Source of the DNA: Gonium pectorale
Taxonomy: Eukaryota; Chlorophyta; Chlorophyceae; Chlamydomonadales; Volvocaceae
Direction of reading: 5' to 3'
Length of the DNA stretch: 59,340 bases
NCBI GenBank assembly: GCA_001584585.1
Contig: LSYV01000033.1
Coordinates: forward strand, 643,433-702,772
In this document: piece by piece, positions 1 to 15,364 of the stretch
Layout: each line of letters begins with the position of its first letter
Position numbering within the stretch: the first letter of the stretch is position 1
Made by a program: the position numbers and the translations under genes
The notes under the pieces: model-generated
Told to the model about the DNA's origin: nothing
What the model saw: the letters and a program-made list of their open reading frames with translations, nothing else
Database searches by the model: none

Positions 1-2140
1 GTTGCGCGGGCCGGGTACCTCCGCGCGCTCTGATTGCCGCGGAGGCTGCGGCTGCGGCCTGGCCGGCGACGCCTCACCCGGCACCTGCCACCGCACGCCT
101 CCTCCACTGTCGCCGCCGCTGCCGCTGTCCGCTTTCTGCTGCCTCTCCAGCGCTGCGTTCCGCTTCTTCTGGAGGGCCTGGAGCTGCTCAAGTCGGGACA
201 TGGCCGGTTTGTTGTCGTCCTCCTCATAATCAGCGTCCTGTGTCCGCTTCGCCTGCCAGTACTGAGACGAGGCCGAGGAGCCGTAGTTGACGACCGGTGG
301 TGGCGATGGGGATGGTACCCCAGCACCGCGCCCCGCGCCAGGGCCGGGTCCTGGCCCGGACGCGCCACCGCTCCCACCACCGCCGTAGCTGCTGCCAGAA
401 GCGCCAGCCGCCGCCGCGCCGCGGCGAATGTTGCCGCTGCTGCCACGAGCCGGCGGCTCCGACGGCGGCGCGGGCGCCATGCGCACGTGAGCCCCGTGCG
501 GGTGCCCGTGTCCGTGCGAATGGCCACCCGCAGCTGCTGCCGTAGAGGGCCCAGGTCCAGCGCCATCGGCGTGCTTTCCCCGACCTGCGGATCAGAGGGC
601 AGTCAACCCCGGGGCCAAGCTGTGAGCCGACGCAGAGGGTTGGCGCATCGCCTGTAGTGCTTGTCATGCTTGGCGCTGACGACGCGCGTGTCGCCCTCAG
701 GTTTCGGCCCCAGCGCAAGAGGAACCAGAACCAGAGTACGGGCATGTTCCACTGCGTCCCCTGACCTCGACGCGTGCTGGGTTGTCAAAGGTGACAGCGC
801 GTGCAACGAGCTGCCCCGCACCTGGCTCAGCAATTGCCACTGCTGCGCGTGTCGCGAGTGCAGCCGCCTTCATCTTCTCCTGCTGCCGCTTCTGCTGCCG
901 CAGCACACGGATCTTCTCCTCCTCTGGGTCGAACTCGTCATCGCCGTCGTCGTCCTCGTCACTGGCGTCCTTGGCAGCCGCGCGGCGCATGGCTGCGCTC
1001 TTGGGGGCCTGCGGGGGCGTCAGCCCGCCCTGTGCTGATCAGCTGCGGCCCCCGTAAGGAGACTCTAAACAGCCCCGAAACGTGCAACGCGCAACCAGCG
1101 AGCAGGCTGCTCTGTGGTGGTGATGGTGGTCGCCGGCCCCCCCCCGAGCAACGGCACGGCACGCTCGCGCCGGCTGGAGACCCCCGCCCGTCTCTGCAAG
1201 CGGCCAGCCCAGCCGGGCCCGGCCGTTGCACGACACCCCGCGAAGCTGCAGCCCCACCTGTATCCGGCCAGCGGTCATCGCCCGTACGTTCGCGCCTTCA
1301 TACTCGCTGTAATCATCAGGCTTGTGCGCCTTTTTCTTCCGGCTGAACGCGTTGACGTAGTCCTCCCGCTCGTCCTCGCTGGTGGATTCATCGTCGTAAA
1401 TGAAACCCTCCAGGTCCTCCTCGTCGCTGCTCACGTCGTACGCGTCGCGCCGACTTTTCGCGCTCTTCTCTGACCCTCCCCGGCTGGCGACATGGCTGCC
1501 GGCGCGGCTGCCCGTGGGCGAGTGCGAAGGGCTGTTGTGCTGCGAGGCCACGTGTTTGAGCTTCTCCAGGAGGCCGCCCTTGTGCCCTTTGTACTGAAAA
1601 TTCTGTGAGCACATGGGGCACGCGCTTGTCTGTAAGAGCTGTCAGGCGGGCGGGGGCGGGAGCATGCAAGGCCGCAAGAGGAAGGGCGAGGCGTTCCGCA
1701 GTGCCGGTTGGGTGCCCCAGACAGGAAGGTTGGTCCCAACCGTCCCATCCCTGCTACTCCCGGCCACCTCACCTTGGGGTCAGCCACTTGGATAACCACG
1801 TGCTTGGGACCATGCTTTGGAGAGGGTTGGTCAGCAACCGACGAGCCTATGCTGGCCTGCGGGCAGCATGGCAGGGAGTCCCTCGGATAAATGCTCTTGC
1901 AATGTGCTGCGCACTAACAATCATCCAATAGCGCTGAGGAGGGGCAATGCGCCGCGTGGCGCGCAGCGCTAGCTCATGCGCGAGCCCTTGGAAGCCCTTT
2001 CGCACCCTTGAGTTCTCCGCAGCAGGTTGAGGGTTCATGCCCATAATCCGGTCCGCTGTTGTCGCTGGTCCAACCATGCCTCGCCCCTTTGCACGAGGGG
2101 CCCCACCAGGCCCCGCGCCGGAAGAAGCCCCCGCTCCCAT
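1..2140 (-). CDS. C2H2 zinc-finger, acidic, coiled-coil protein, 3' end outside window
   Basis: I do not recognise this gene by name. The exons I can join in phase are 2006-2140 (ATG at 2140, starting MGAGASSGAG), 1773-1814, 1258-1629 and 766-1008. At least one more exon lies between about 580 and the left edge, but its junction is unresolved. Early in the protein is a C2H2-like zinc finger (CPMCSQNF, then LEKLKHVASQH). It is followed by a serine/acidic stretch (DVSSDEEDLEGFIYDDES) and a Lys-rich patch. The 766-1008 exon has an acidic run (DEDDDGDDEFDPEEEK) leading into a basic, Gln-rich helix (VLRQQKRQQEKMKAAAL). The leftmost part is Gly/Pro/His-rich and ends in another charged helix (MSRLEQLQALQKKRNAALER). 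This composition suits a nuclear or chromatin-associated protein, but that is inference. An alternative acceptor would extend exon 2 to 1846. Coding sense is supported by phase and by the zinc finger; the function is unknown. Confidence 0.6.
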
Positions 2141-5100
2141 GGCCGGCGCGGTAAGGCACTAGCCAGCCCTATGCACTCAAAAGTAGTCGCCTGGGTCGAA
2201 GGCAAACGAGGCAACCAGAGTGGGCAGCCTCGCAGCTGCAATTAATGCTACTAGATCGTAAACATGCCATTTATATTGGTAGGCGCAGCGCAGAGCCTCG
2301 GCTGGGTGAGCTTTCGTGGCCTTTCCGAATGTGTGTCTGCATTGCGTTGCTGTGTTCAGTGTCAAATATACGTGTGTGCGATGCAAGCGTGTGGGCCAAC
2401 ATTTAGGTGTGGCCCACCCATTCTCACCCGCGAGTCGTACTTCCACCCCACGCTCTCTTCATAAAGTATAGAGCAGAACACAAATGCAAATAAACCATCA
2501 CAGACGCTGCTGTGACTTACATCCGAGAGCTATCGTTAAGGCTTGCGGCATAATTGTACGCTCAATAACACCTACCGCGCCGTCCACGTCCACGTCTCTC
2601 GGTGGGCTCTGATAGCCTCCCAGGCACTCTCCACAATTTTAGGCTTATAGGCCCTGGCACTGGTGTTCGGACCTTCAACTCCACCCCTGCCCCGCAACCG
2701 ACCTGCTTGCCCTGCCACTGACCGGGCCCCTTCCTGAGGTCAAGCGGGCTGTCCATTGGAGTGTGCACGCCGTGTACTTCGAGGCGCGTATGCGCAGCAC
2801 GTGTCATGAGCAATTAGGCGGGCGGGGATGGGGTCAGGACTGGATGGAACGGGAGTTTTCAAGCAGATTACCGACATGATTTCAGCCATCAGATATCACG
2901 CTAGAAACGCCTGCGTTCCGCTGGCCTGCCTTCCGCTTACCCTGCCAGTACCCTACCCTGCACGCCTTCCCCACTCGCCTACCCCACCCCTTCTGTACGC
3001 GCTGTCTGCCCATCGCTGGCCTCAGACAAATCTCTGATGAAGGAAAGAAACCGGCCCTCCGCACCTTCTGGCCTCCGAAACCTGTTGAGTCAGTCCCCAA
3101 AACGCCGCGTAACGTTGAAGCCCTGTAGTGCTGCCTATGCAGTAACCAATTGTAAAGGGCTTGCCGCTGCTGCAGTCCCTTTGTAAGCTACCGCTGCTGT
3201 CGTTGCGCTCACGTTCTTGGAAATGGCCGCTCGTTCTAGCAAAGGAGCTGTATACAGGTAGGCATTGTTGTTTCGGCACAGCGCTCGCGAGTTGGACGTC
3301 AGTTGCGCCCCGAAAGAGATGAAGGGTATGTCAATGCTGCCAGCTGCACTGATTCCTCTCATCCATATGCTGTGTCGCTTCATGTTATCACGGCGCGCAG
3401 CCAGCCTGAGGACGATTGGAGCTCGTCAACACCCCGCTTCGTGTGCGAGCGTGTCTGCGTGAGCGACAAGTTGATCAGCTTGGTAGGAGGCCCGGCAAAG
3501 GTGCGCGGTCCGGATCATGCCTGTGGCCCACGGGTCGAAGGCGGGCTTAAGGCAGGTTTGCTTCGGGGCAGGGAGCCGTTTCCGAGCGAGTCTGCGAGGT
3601 CTGCCCCACGTGGCAGGTCTGAAGACGTGCAGGGGGGGGCACAAGGCCTTCAGCGCGGTGCCTGGCAGCCGGCTGCGGCCGGTTGGCAGAGCAGGGCCTA
3701 TCGCCGTGCCTTGGTCGTGGCCTTGGTCATCCACGGATGCCCTTCCAACATTTCCATCAGCATTGGCTATGTGCTGTTGAACTCAATGTGTAAGCCCGCC
3801 TGCGTGCAGCCCTTGCAGCCCAGCCTGCAACCCTGTCCGTAACTGGCCCTCCTAATAGGAGGCGACGGTCGGCAACTGCGTTACTGTCTGCGGTGTTTCG
3901 GGTGAGTTTCTGCGTGTCCAGCGGCTATCAACCTAGCGTGTCGCGGTCATGACATGGGTTCAGCGGCAGGGGGGCTTCTCGGGGATCGCGCCTCCCTTCC
4001 CTGCTGAACCTCGCCGATCCCGTCGACGCGATCGTACCTCAGACGCGCGGACGAATGGGAGGAATTGTGCATATGCCTTACGAGCGGTCCATGCAGCGCA
4101 TTGTGAAGCCTGCCTCTTGCAGCGCCTCCTGCGTCAGCTTCCAACATACCGGCGACCCTTCTGCCCGCCACAGCTGTGGATGCCTGCACGGAGGCGTGCC
4201 AGCGCGCTGTCTGCGTGGCGGCGTCGCACGTACCAGCGTGGAGCGAGTCCTGTGCAAAGCGATGTGTGTCCGAGTGCCTGCGAACCAAGCAGCTGGCCGC
4301 GTCGCAAGACTGAACCCGTGATTGACAAAAAAGAGAACCAGAAACGGGGAAGGCAGCCTCTACGGACATACACACCAGAGGGTGTGATGTTTCCAGCAGG
4401 GCGCCGAGTACAGGGCATGGCGGGCGAGGTATACAGCAGACGGCCCCCCCAGCAGCCGGTGTCGCCTTTCCCTTGTGGATAAAGTGCCTGCAATGCAGGT
4501 GTTCGAAATGGGCATCGGCTTCGTTTGTTGCATGTCGCGACTGGGGCTCCGGTGTTTCATGACACTGTGCCAGTGGGGCATCCATACGCACATCCTGTAT
4601 GTGCCCACCCGACGCGAAGGGGCCGGACGGTGGGGCTAACCTGGCGGACAGAGTCCTACGGTTAGGTTACATGGTTTTGGGAACTCATCAGCAATGGCTG
4701 TCCTGCATGCATGTATGTAGCAGCTTTTGCATATAAATGTGTGAAGGGCTTATGCAGAAGCTGCTGAGCATGATGGCTGATGTTCGGCTTGGTCACACCA
4801 AAGCTCCATGTAATGCTTTTGCTGCACATGGTTCGTCATGGTGTTTACGTTGAATGCCTTATCAATACTACGAAAGGTTGCAAGATGGGAGGCGAGAACG
4901 GACGACAACGCATTAGTTGCGGAGATTGCAGGGCAGGAAGACATTTGAAGGGTGCCTTGGAGAAGGGTGCCTTGGAGAATCTTGGGGATTGGAAATGGAT
5001 GTTACATCCGCATCAACTGACCTCAAATGCAACAGCCCCAATGTCCTGCACCTGTCTCGTAACACCTTGCAGGGAGGTACTTTGCTGGGTCCCCTTTCTG

Positions 5101-5476
5101 TAGTCGCAATCAAGCGCGTCTGGCATGAAGCGGCAGCGGCACCAACCAAGCGTACACCCTCCAGCTTATCCCACTCAGAACCATAGCGGCACAAGCGTAC
5201 GGCAGCCTTCGCAAAAAATAGAGAAACCTGCACAGAAAGCACAGTCCGGATTCGCCGTCCTACTCCCCCAAAAACACAAACACAGCCAGATACATGTTTC
5301 ACATACATTATCACGTCAGTGGCCCGTTTCAGCACACAATGCCTTGCGCTGTCGCACCTGATGCACACCCAGCCCCATCCAAGTGTACCCCTATACCCAA
5401 GTGTACCCCTGACCCAAGATGACCCGCAATCATGTCCAGAGGGTCGGCCTGCATCTGCGATCTATGACCGCACTCC
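2141..5476. other. Intergenic: upstream of zinc-finger gene, downstream of GluRS
   Basis: This 3.3 kb has no gene I can support. The start of the zinc-finger gene and the stop of the synthetase face the same way here, so it should hold the zinc-finger promoter and the synthetase 3' UTR. A TGTAA, the usual volvocine polyadenylation signal, lies on the minus strand at 5002-5006, about 470 nt after the synthetase stop. Two short tandem duplications are visible: a 15-base unit (gggtgccttggagaa) near 4949-4978 and a unit containing caagtgtacccct near 5389-5414. Open frames at 3947-4591 (minus) and 3949-4482 (plus) overlap each other and lack the codon bias of the neighbours. Confidence 0.5.
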
Positions 5477-10654
<5,178 letters not shown>

Positions 10655-12125
10655 GTTTCGTAGATCTTCTGTTGCAATTTAATACATGTCCTTGCCTTAA
10701 TGGCCTGGAAGCAGTGCGGGGCCTTCATGAAGACGCCCCGCGACACAAGACGATGCGTGGTGGTCGCCATCTTGCCGCTGCTATGTAAGGCACTGTGGAA
10801 AGCCATCGATGCGGCTACAGCTCCAATTGAGGCTGTTCGGCCCGGATCTTTCGCGGCTGCCGTAACTAACCGGCAACCGCACCAGTCGTGCAGCCAACCT
10901 GCCGCCTCGCCGCCGCTCTACTGCACGTGCTCATACGCAGGTCAGCCTTGATTCGCATCATATATACACCAGGTTGTCATCGATCCAAATCGACAGCTGC
11001 ACACTGCGGTCTTGCCGTGGGGCTACCTTCCTTATGCTCGCATGAGCTCCCTTGACGGGGCGCGGGCGAATCAACACATGGGCAGCCGTGGAGACCATAG
11101 CCCTCCCTTACACCATGCGATCTGGGCTTCAAGAGGGTTTCCGTGGCAACGCCGGCATCCAAACATACTGCCGGCTAGTCCACATTGCGCACATATACGC
11201 GCCTTAAGTATACACTCATCCCAATTTGGGTACGAATGGTAATGAAGGAGAAAGGGCAAGGGACAGTGCAAGCATCTTGCGAATGGGTCCTCGATCATTT
11301 CTCGGCAATTGTCCCCCACTCGTGGTGGCCGCTCAAGATGCGTGCAGAGCTATGCGCAACACCCAGCCGCAATGGTGACCATCCAACCGTCAATAACCCA
11401 CTTTAATCAAACACCTCATTCGGTCGCACTAAGCGCCCCTAGCCTCAACAGCACTCTCTCAATAGCACTCTCATCGAAGACGGCTAACACAGCCTGTCGC
11501 GCATAATCAGGAATGAGGGGTGGCTTGAGTGGGGGGCCCACGCTTGCTAATCAGCGGCCTACATGCGCCATGCTTCGAGCTCGAGTCCCAAGCTCCAGGG
11601 GCCAATTCGCTCGAGTCTGAAAGCGCTTTGTGCGCCATGTAGGCATGACGCGGTGCCATTGCTGCATCGATTGCATGCGCAGCCGGAGCTGTCACCTGGA
11701 GGCCGAACATGTGAACAGTATCTATCAGCAGGCATCAGTGCCCGCTCGGAAACTCCACGCTGGCATCCCAGTGGCCCATAGTGGCCTCCGCCACAACCGC
11801 CAGTCGCAGGGCATTGTACGTCTTGTTCTCGCCGTGTTTCTTCTGCGGCAGCGTAATCCAGGGGCAGTGGCGCCGCAACGTCAAACCAAATGCAATGCAT
11901 GTGTACCACGCTTCACGGTGCCGTCACTCGCCAGAGCGCAGATTGCAGCAGATTGCGAAGCCCTCAAGGGCTTCGCAATCGAACGGCACAACAATGGATG
12001 CAATGAGCAAGGAGGCAGCGAGATGCAAGGGATGTGATTAAGACCCTGACAGCATGTTGTGGTGTAATTCAATACGTGATCGTACCGCGTTGGGTGCAGC
12101 CCTCTTGACGTCCAGTACCGGTAGT
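10655..12125. other. Intergenic: GluRS promoter side and OB-fold gene 3' UTR
   Basis: About 1.5 kb lies between the start of the synthetase gene (minus) and the stop of the OB-fold gene (minus). No coding exon is supported. The only strong structure is the perfect hairpin at 11951-11980, listed separately. Confidence 0.5.
11951..11980 (-). repeat. Perfect 14-bp inverted repeat with 2-base loop
   Basis: The left arm gattgcgaagccct (11951-11964) and the right arm agggcttcgcaatc (11967-11980) are exact reverse complements separated by ca. The element lies about 146 nt after the stop codon of the OB-fold gene, so it would fold into a GC-rich stem in that mRNA's 3' UTR. It could equally be a tiny palindromic remnant with no role. 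Confidence 0.85.
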
Positions 12126-14780
12126 TCAAGCCGTACTGCGCACCTGGAACTCCCCGACGGCATAGGCGCACAAGTCAGCCACGCCCAGAGCGAGCGCCCA
12201 GTCCCTGATGGGCTTGACGCGCAGGGTGCCGTCCTTGGTTTCCGGCGGCGAGGGCGGGCTGGCACCCGGCTGCGCATTTGCTTGAACCGCCGCAAAGGAT
12301 TCGCGGTACGAGGTGACCACATTGATGAAATCCATCAGGGAAATGTCCGCCCCTGCAAAGGGAGGAAGAGACAGGAATGCCGAAGGAGTGAGGTTGGAAG
12401 TCCTCGGCAAGCGAAGCCATACAAGGAAGTCAGGGCAGACTGTGGTCAAGTAAATGCTGCCTCAAACGGGTATGCTGGCAGCCGAAGGCATGGCTCCCCG
12501 TGAACAGCAGCCGACAGCTGCTGACCTTGCGTGGTGCTAGGAGTATTCCCGTACCAAGTTGGCTGTGTAGTACCGCCAGTACGAGCGAATAGGCAGCGTT
12601 GGAAAAAAGCATCGGAAGGTTGGTAGGGCGCAGGAGTGAAACGGGCCTTACGATTTTAACCTGTTTGACGCACCTGCACCCGCCAGGCCCGCCTCCTGCG
12701 CGAGGGCCCCCCAGCGGAGCGGGCTCTGTGTCCGGACCGCGTAGCCCAGCAGGACCCTGCTCACGCTGTCCTGGGAGCAGCCAAAGTGCACGGCGAGGTC
12801 CTACGTGGCAAGTCGGGAAGGATATAAAATCGGTGCCAAACCTCTCAATGCAGTGCGCCAGCTGCTATGTGCCCGTGTATCGGGGCTACGGTGCAGGCTG
12901 GTGCCAGCGTTCCGGCTATTTCACGGCAAATAGTAGTAGTGGTAGCATCGGTGGGTAGGTCACCCGGAGAGGTAAGTCGAAATGTCAGGAGTCCATTCTT
13001 CTTAGCAGTCGCAACAACCGACCTTGAGCCCTTGCTTGTCAGTCTCGTAGTGCACTTTCCAGACCTTCTGGGGGTCCAGTGGCTCCCTGGGCGTGCTTAT
13101 CCTGCTGCCGGCCCCTTCACCACAAGGTATGGCACAAGAGGGATGCGACGATGGTACCAACTTTCAAATTCTTTCTCATCGTGTAAGGGTGCTACCGAGC
13201 TCCTTCCCCCACGCAGTAGTCTACGCCAGAACGCAGTGCGTACTAGGCAGTGCGAGATACTGCCTAAATCAACAGGCGAAACGCGCCAGTCCGGCAGGCG
13301 CTACCCGACCGGGTTCAGAAAGTGCAACCCACCGGCTCGCACTGATGACGGCGCCAGCTGCTCGTCCACAAGCTTGAAGCGGTACGCGACGACCTGCCCA
13401 GAACGAAACGGGTTACACGATTGTGGCAGGAGACACGACGGCCGCATGCATTACACAAAGCGCGTAAGCAGCGAACGATAGGTAGTGTCCTGGCATACTC
13501 GACGTGTCACGTTGTTTGCCAATTCTCCCTTATCTGCAACGAGGCCATTTGACTCCCGCCCGACTCAGGACGAGAGCGTACCTTGACACCCACGGTGCTG
13601 TCGATAGCCAGCCGTCCGTCCACCACCACCTGCATCACATGCCGGTAAGACCCCCTGAGAAAGAGGCGTGTGGTAAGCGGGTAGCCGGTTTGTGACTCAG
13701 TCCTTGATCCGCGTGATGCAAGGATGTTGCATCGCCATCGGGCCACCCGTGTCCAACACAACGCATCCCCGCGCTCTCCCATGACGCTGCATCGCTGTCG
13801 GGGCCCCCGAGTCCAATGGACACAACGCACCCCCGCTCCATCCCATGCCGACCTTGGCGCCGTGCAGATTCGCCAGCGTTCCCGCATCACTGTCCCACGC
13901 CTCTACAATGAAAGCCTGGGTGCCGGGCTTGGTCTTGAAGGGGACGTGAATCGTCGCCTTGGTGCTGCGACCCTGGAGTTCAGATGAGCGGCCAAGAAGT
14001 GGGTCCCCGCCGCACTGGCTTTGATGCCGTCCATCAGAAACCATGTAAGCAATGCTACGGCAGCAAAGCGTGTGTACGGCAGCACACGACGTGGCACTCG
14101 AGGAAAGGGAACGCTTGCGGCAATGCAGAAGCTGCTCTTTTATGTGCCATGTGGCAGCCCGTGCGTGGGCATTGTACCTGCATCTCCGGGTTATGAATCG
14201 TCCCCATCAGCGCCACCGAGTTGATCCATGACGTGATCGGGTTCACCCGCTCCAGCTCCGCGCCCTGGGGTGCGGTCGGGGCGGGCCCAGCACCCGCGGC
14301 GGGCCCGGACGTGTAGGCCTGCCGCTGGTAGCCGTTAGAGTACGCCTGCTGACTAGGCGGGTGCGCCACTGGGATGGACTGTGCAGGGAAGGCCTGGTGT
14401 GACTGGTAGGACGGGTCGTACTGTTGCTGCGGCTGCGGTTGGTGGTGGTGATGTGGCTGCTGCTCGAACTGCGGATCGTAACGCCCCGGGGGTGGCCGCT
14501 GGTATTGCTGCTGGTGCTGCTGCGGGTACTGCACCTTTGGCGCGGCTGGTTGAGCGCGGCTAGTCTGGGCCGCAGGCGTCATGGAGTGGCCGTTGTTGTA
14601 GTAGGACACGGGCGTCTGAGGCGGCGCAGCAGTCGAGGCGGGCCCCGCCGGCTGGGCCTCCGCACCGTTACTGCCAAGCGCCTGAAGCCTGGCGAGCCTG
14701 CAAGACCTAGCGCTATGGTCCGACAGCGCAGTATGGCCCCCCATTGGCACCGAGCATGGTTTGCGCACGAGGCACGCCAT
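12126..14780 (-). CDS. SSB/OSB-like OB-fold single-stranded DNA-binding protein
   Basis: Seven exons join in phase: 14178-14780, 13853-13972, 13582-13629, 13343-13393, 13023-13067, 12680-12800 and 12126-12352, giving 404 aa. The N-terminus (MACLVRKPC, then Arg/Ser-rich) could be an organellar presequence. Residues about 55-180 are low-complexity and rich in Gln, Pro, His and Tyr. At about 182-274 is an SSB-type OB fold: ITSWINSVALMGTIHNPEMQ resembles the first SSB strand, FIVEAWDSDAGTLANLHGAK the middle, and VVVDGRLAID the typical V.GRL strand. Organellar SSB/OSB proteins bind plastid or mitochondrial ssDNA in repair and recombination. The C-terminal 130 residues (from DLAVHFGCSQDSVSRVL) contain a possible helix-turn-helix-like segment and match no OSB PDF motif that I can see. 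The OB fold is inferred from motif wording only. The gene is head-to-head with the nucleoporin gene. Confidence 0.62.
13727..13850. repeat. Two-copy tandem repeat in OB-fold gene intron
   Basis: Two copies of a roughly 62-base unit (first tgcatcgccatcggg..., then tgcatcgctgtcggg..., both ending tcccatg) lie immediately next to exon 13853-13972, in the intron. They are about 80 percent alike by eye. Confidence 0.6.
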
Positions 14781-15364
14781 CCGCCGCGACGCCCCACCGC
14801 CGACCGATGTTTGCCAAACACTGCACAATAAATCTGTCGGTGCTAGCCAAACAAGGTTATACTAGCAGAGCTGTGTTTGGGTCGTGCCTCGGGCCGGACA
14901 GCGCCCCTGGCACGATGCGCCCACAACTACGTAACGTGAAGGTGTTGCAAGCAGCTGAGTTTCAGGTGCGGGTTATGACCTGTTATGACGGAAGATGTTG
15001 CCGACGCAAAGAGGAATTCAAGGCGTGTGTCTAAGCACATAGATGAGTACAGCTGGATAAAATGTTTGAGCATAGCCATCCTAATAGAACTTGCTCCACC
15101 CACGGCAAAACCGGTAGTCTCGTCCAGCTGCTTCCCAAGCACGCTCTTGAGCACCTGCTTTTGTGTTACTTCTTATAGATTTCGTCTGACAACCGGAAGC
15201 CTAAAGCTGAAAGCCTGGGGCTCTCGATCGCCGCTCTGCCGGCGCTCTGCCTCTCTCTCCCGGCAGGCTTTCGCACTATAGTGATGTTTAATCAGTAACA
15301 AGGACATGACACATCTGCGCTAGATCGCTTCGAGACTGTGCACGTCTTTCGCGCCAAGAGGAGC
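14781..15364. promoter_or_regulatory. Divergent upstream region of OB-fold and Nup214-like genes
   Basis: The inferred start codons of the minus-strand OB-fold gene (14780) and the plus-strand nucleoporin (15365) are 584 bp apart, so the two genes share one upstream region. I see no convincing TATA box. A GTG at 15338 is in frame with the nucleoporin start but is not needed. No other gene fits here. Confidence 0.5.

Noticed and set aside
766..1629. Assignment of the left-edge gene to the SPT2 or LEO1 chromatin families
   Set aside because: Acidic and basic stretches are reminiscent, but no diagnostic motif of either family is present.
3947..4591. A 214-codon frame on the minus strand and a 177-codon frame on the plus strand over the same bases
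   Set aside because: They overlap, neither has the strong G/C third-position bias of the neighbouring exons, and no domain or splice context supports either.
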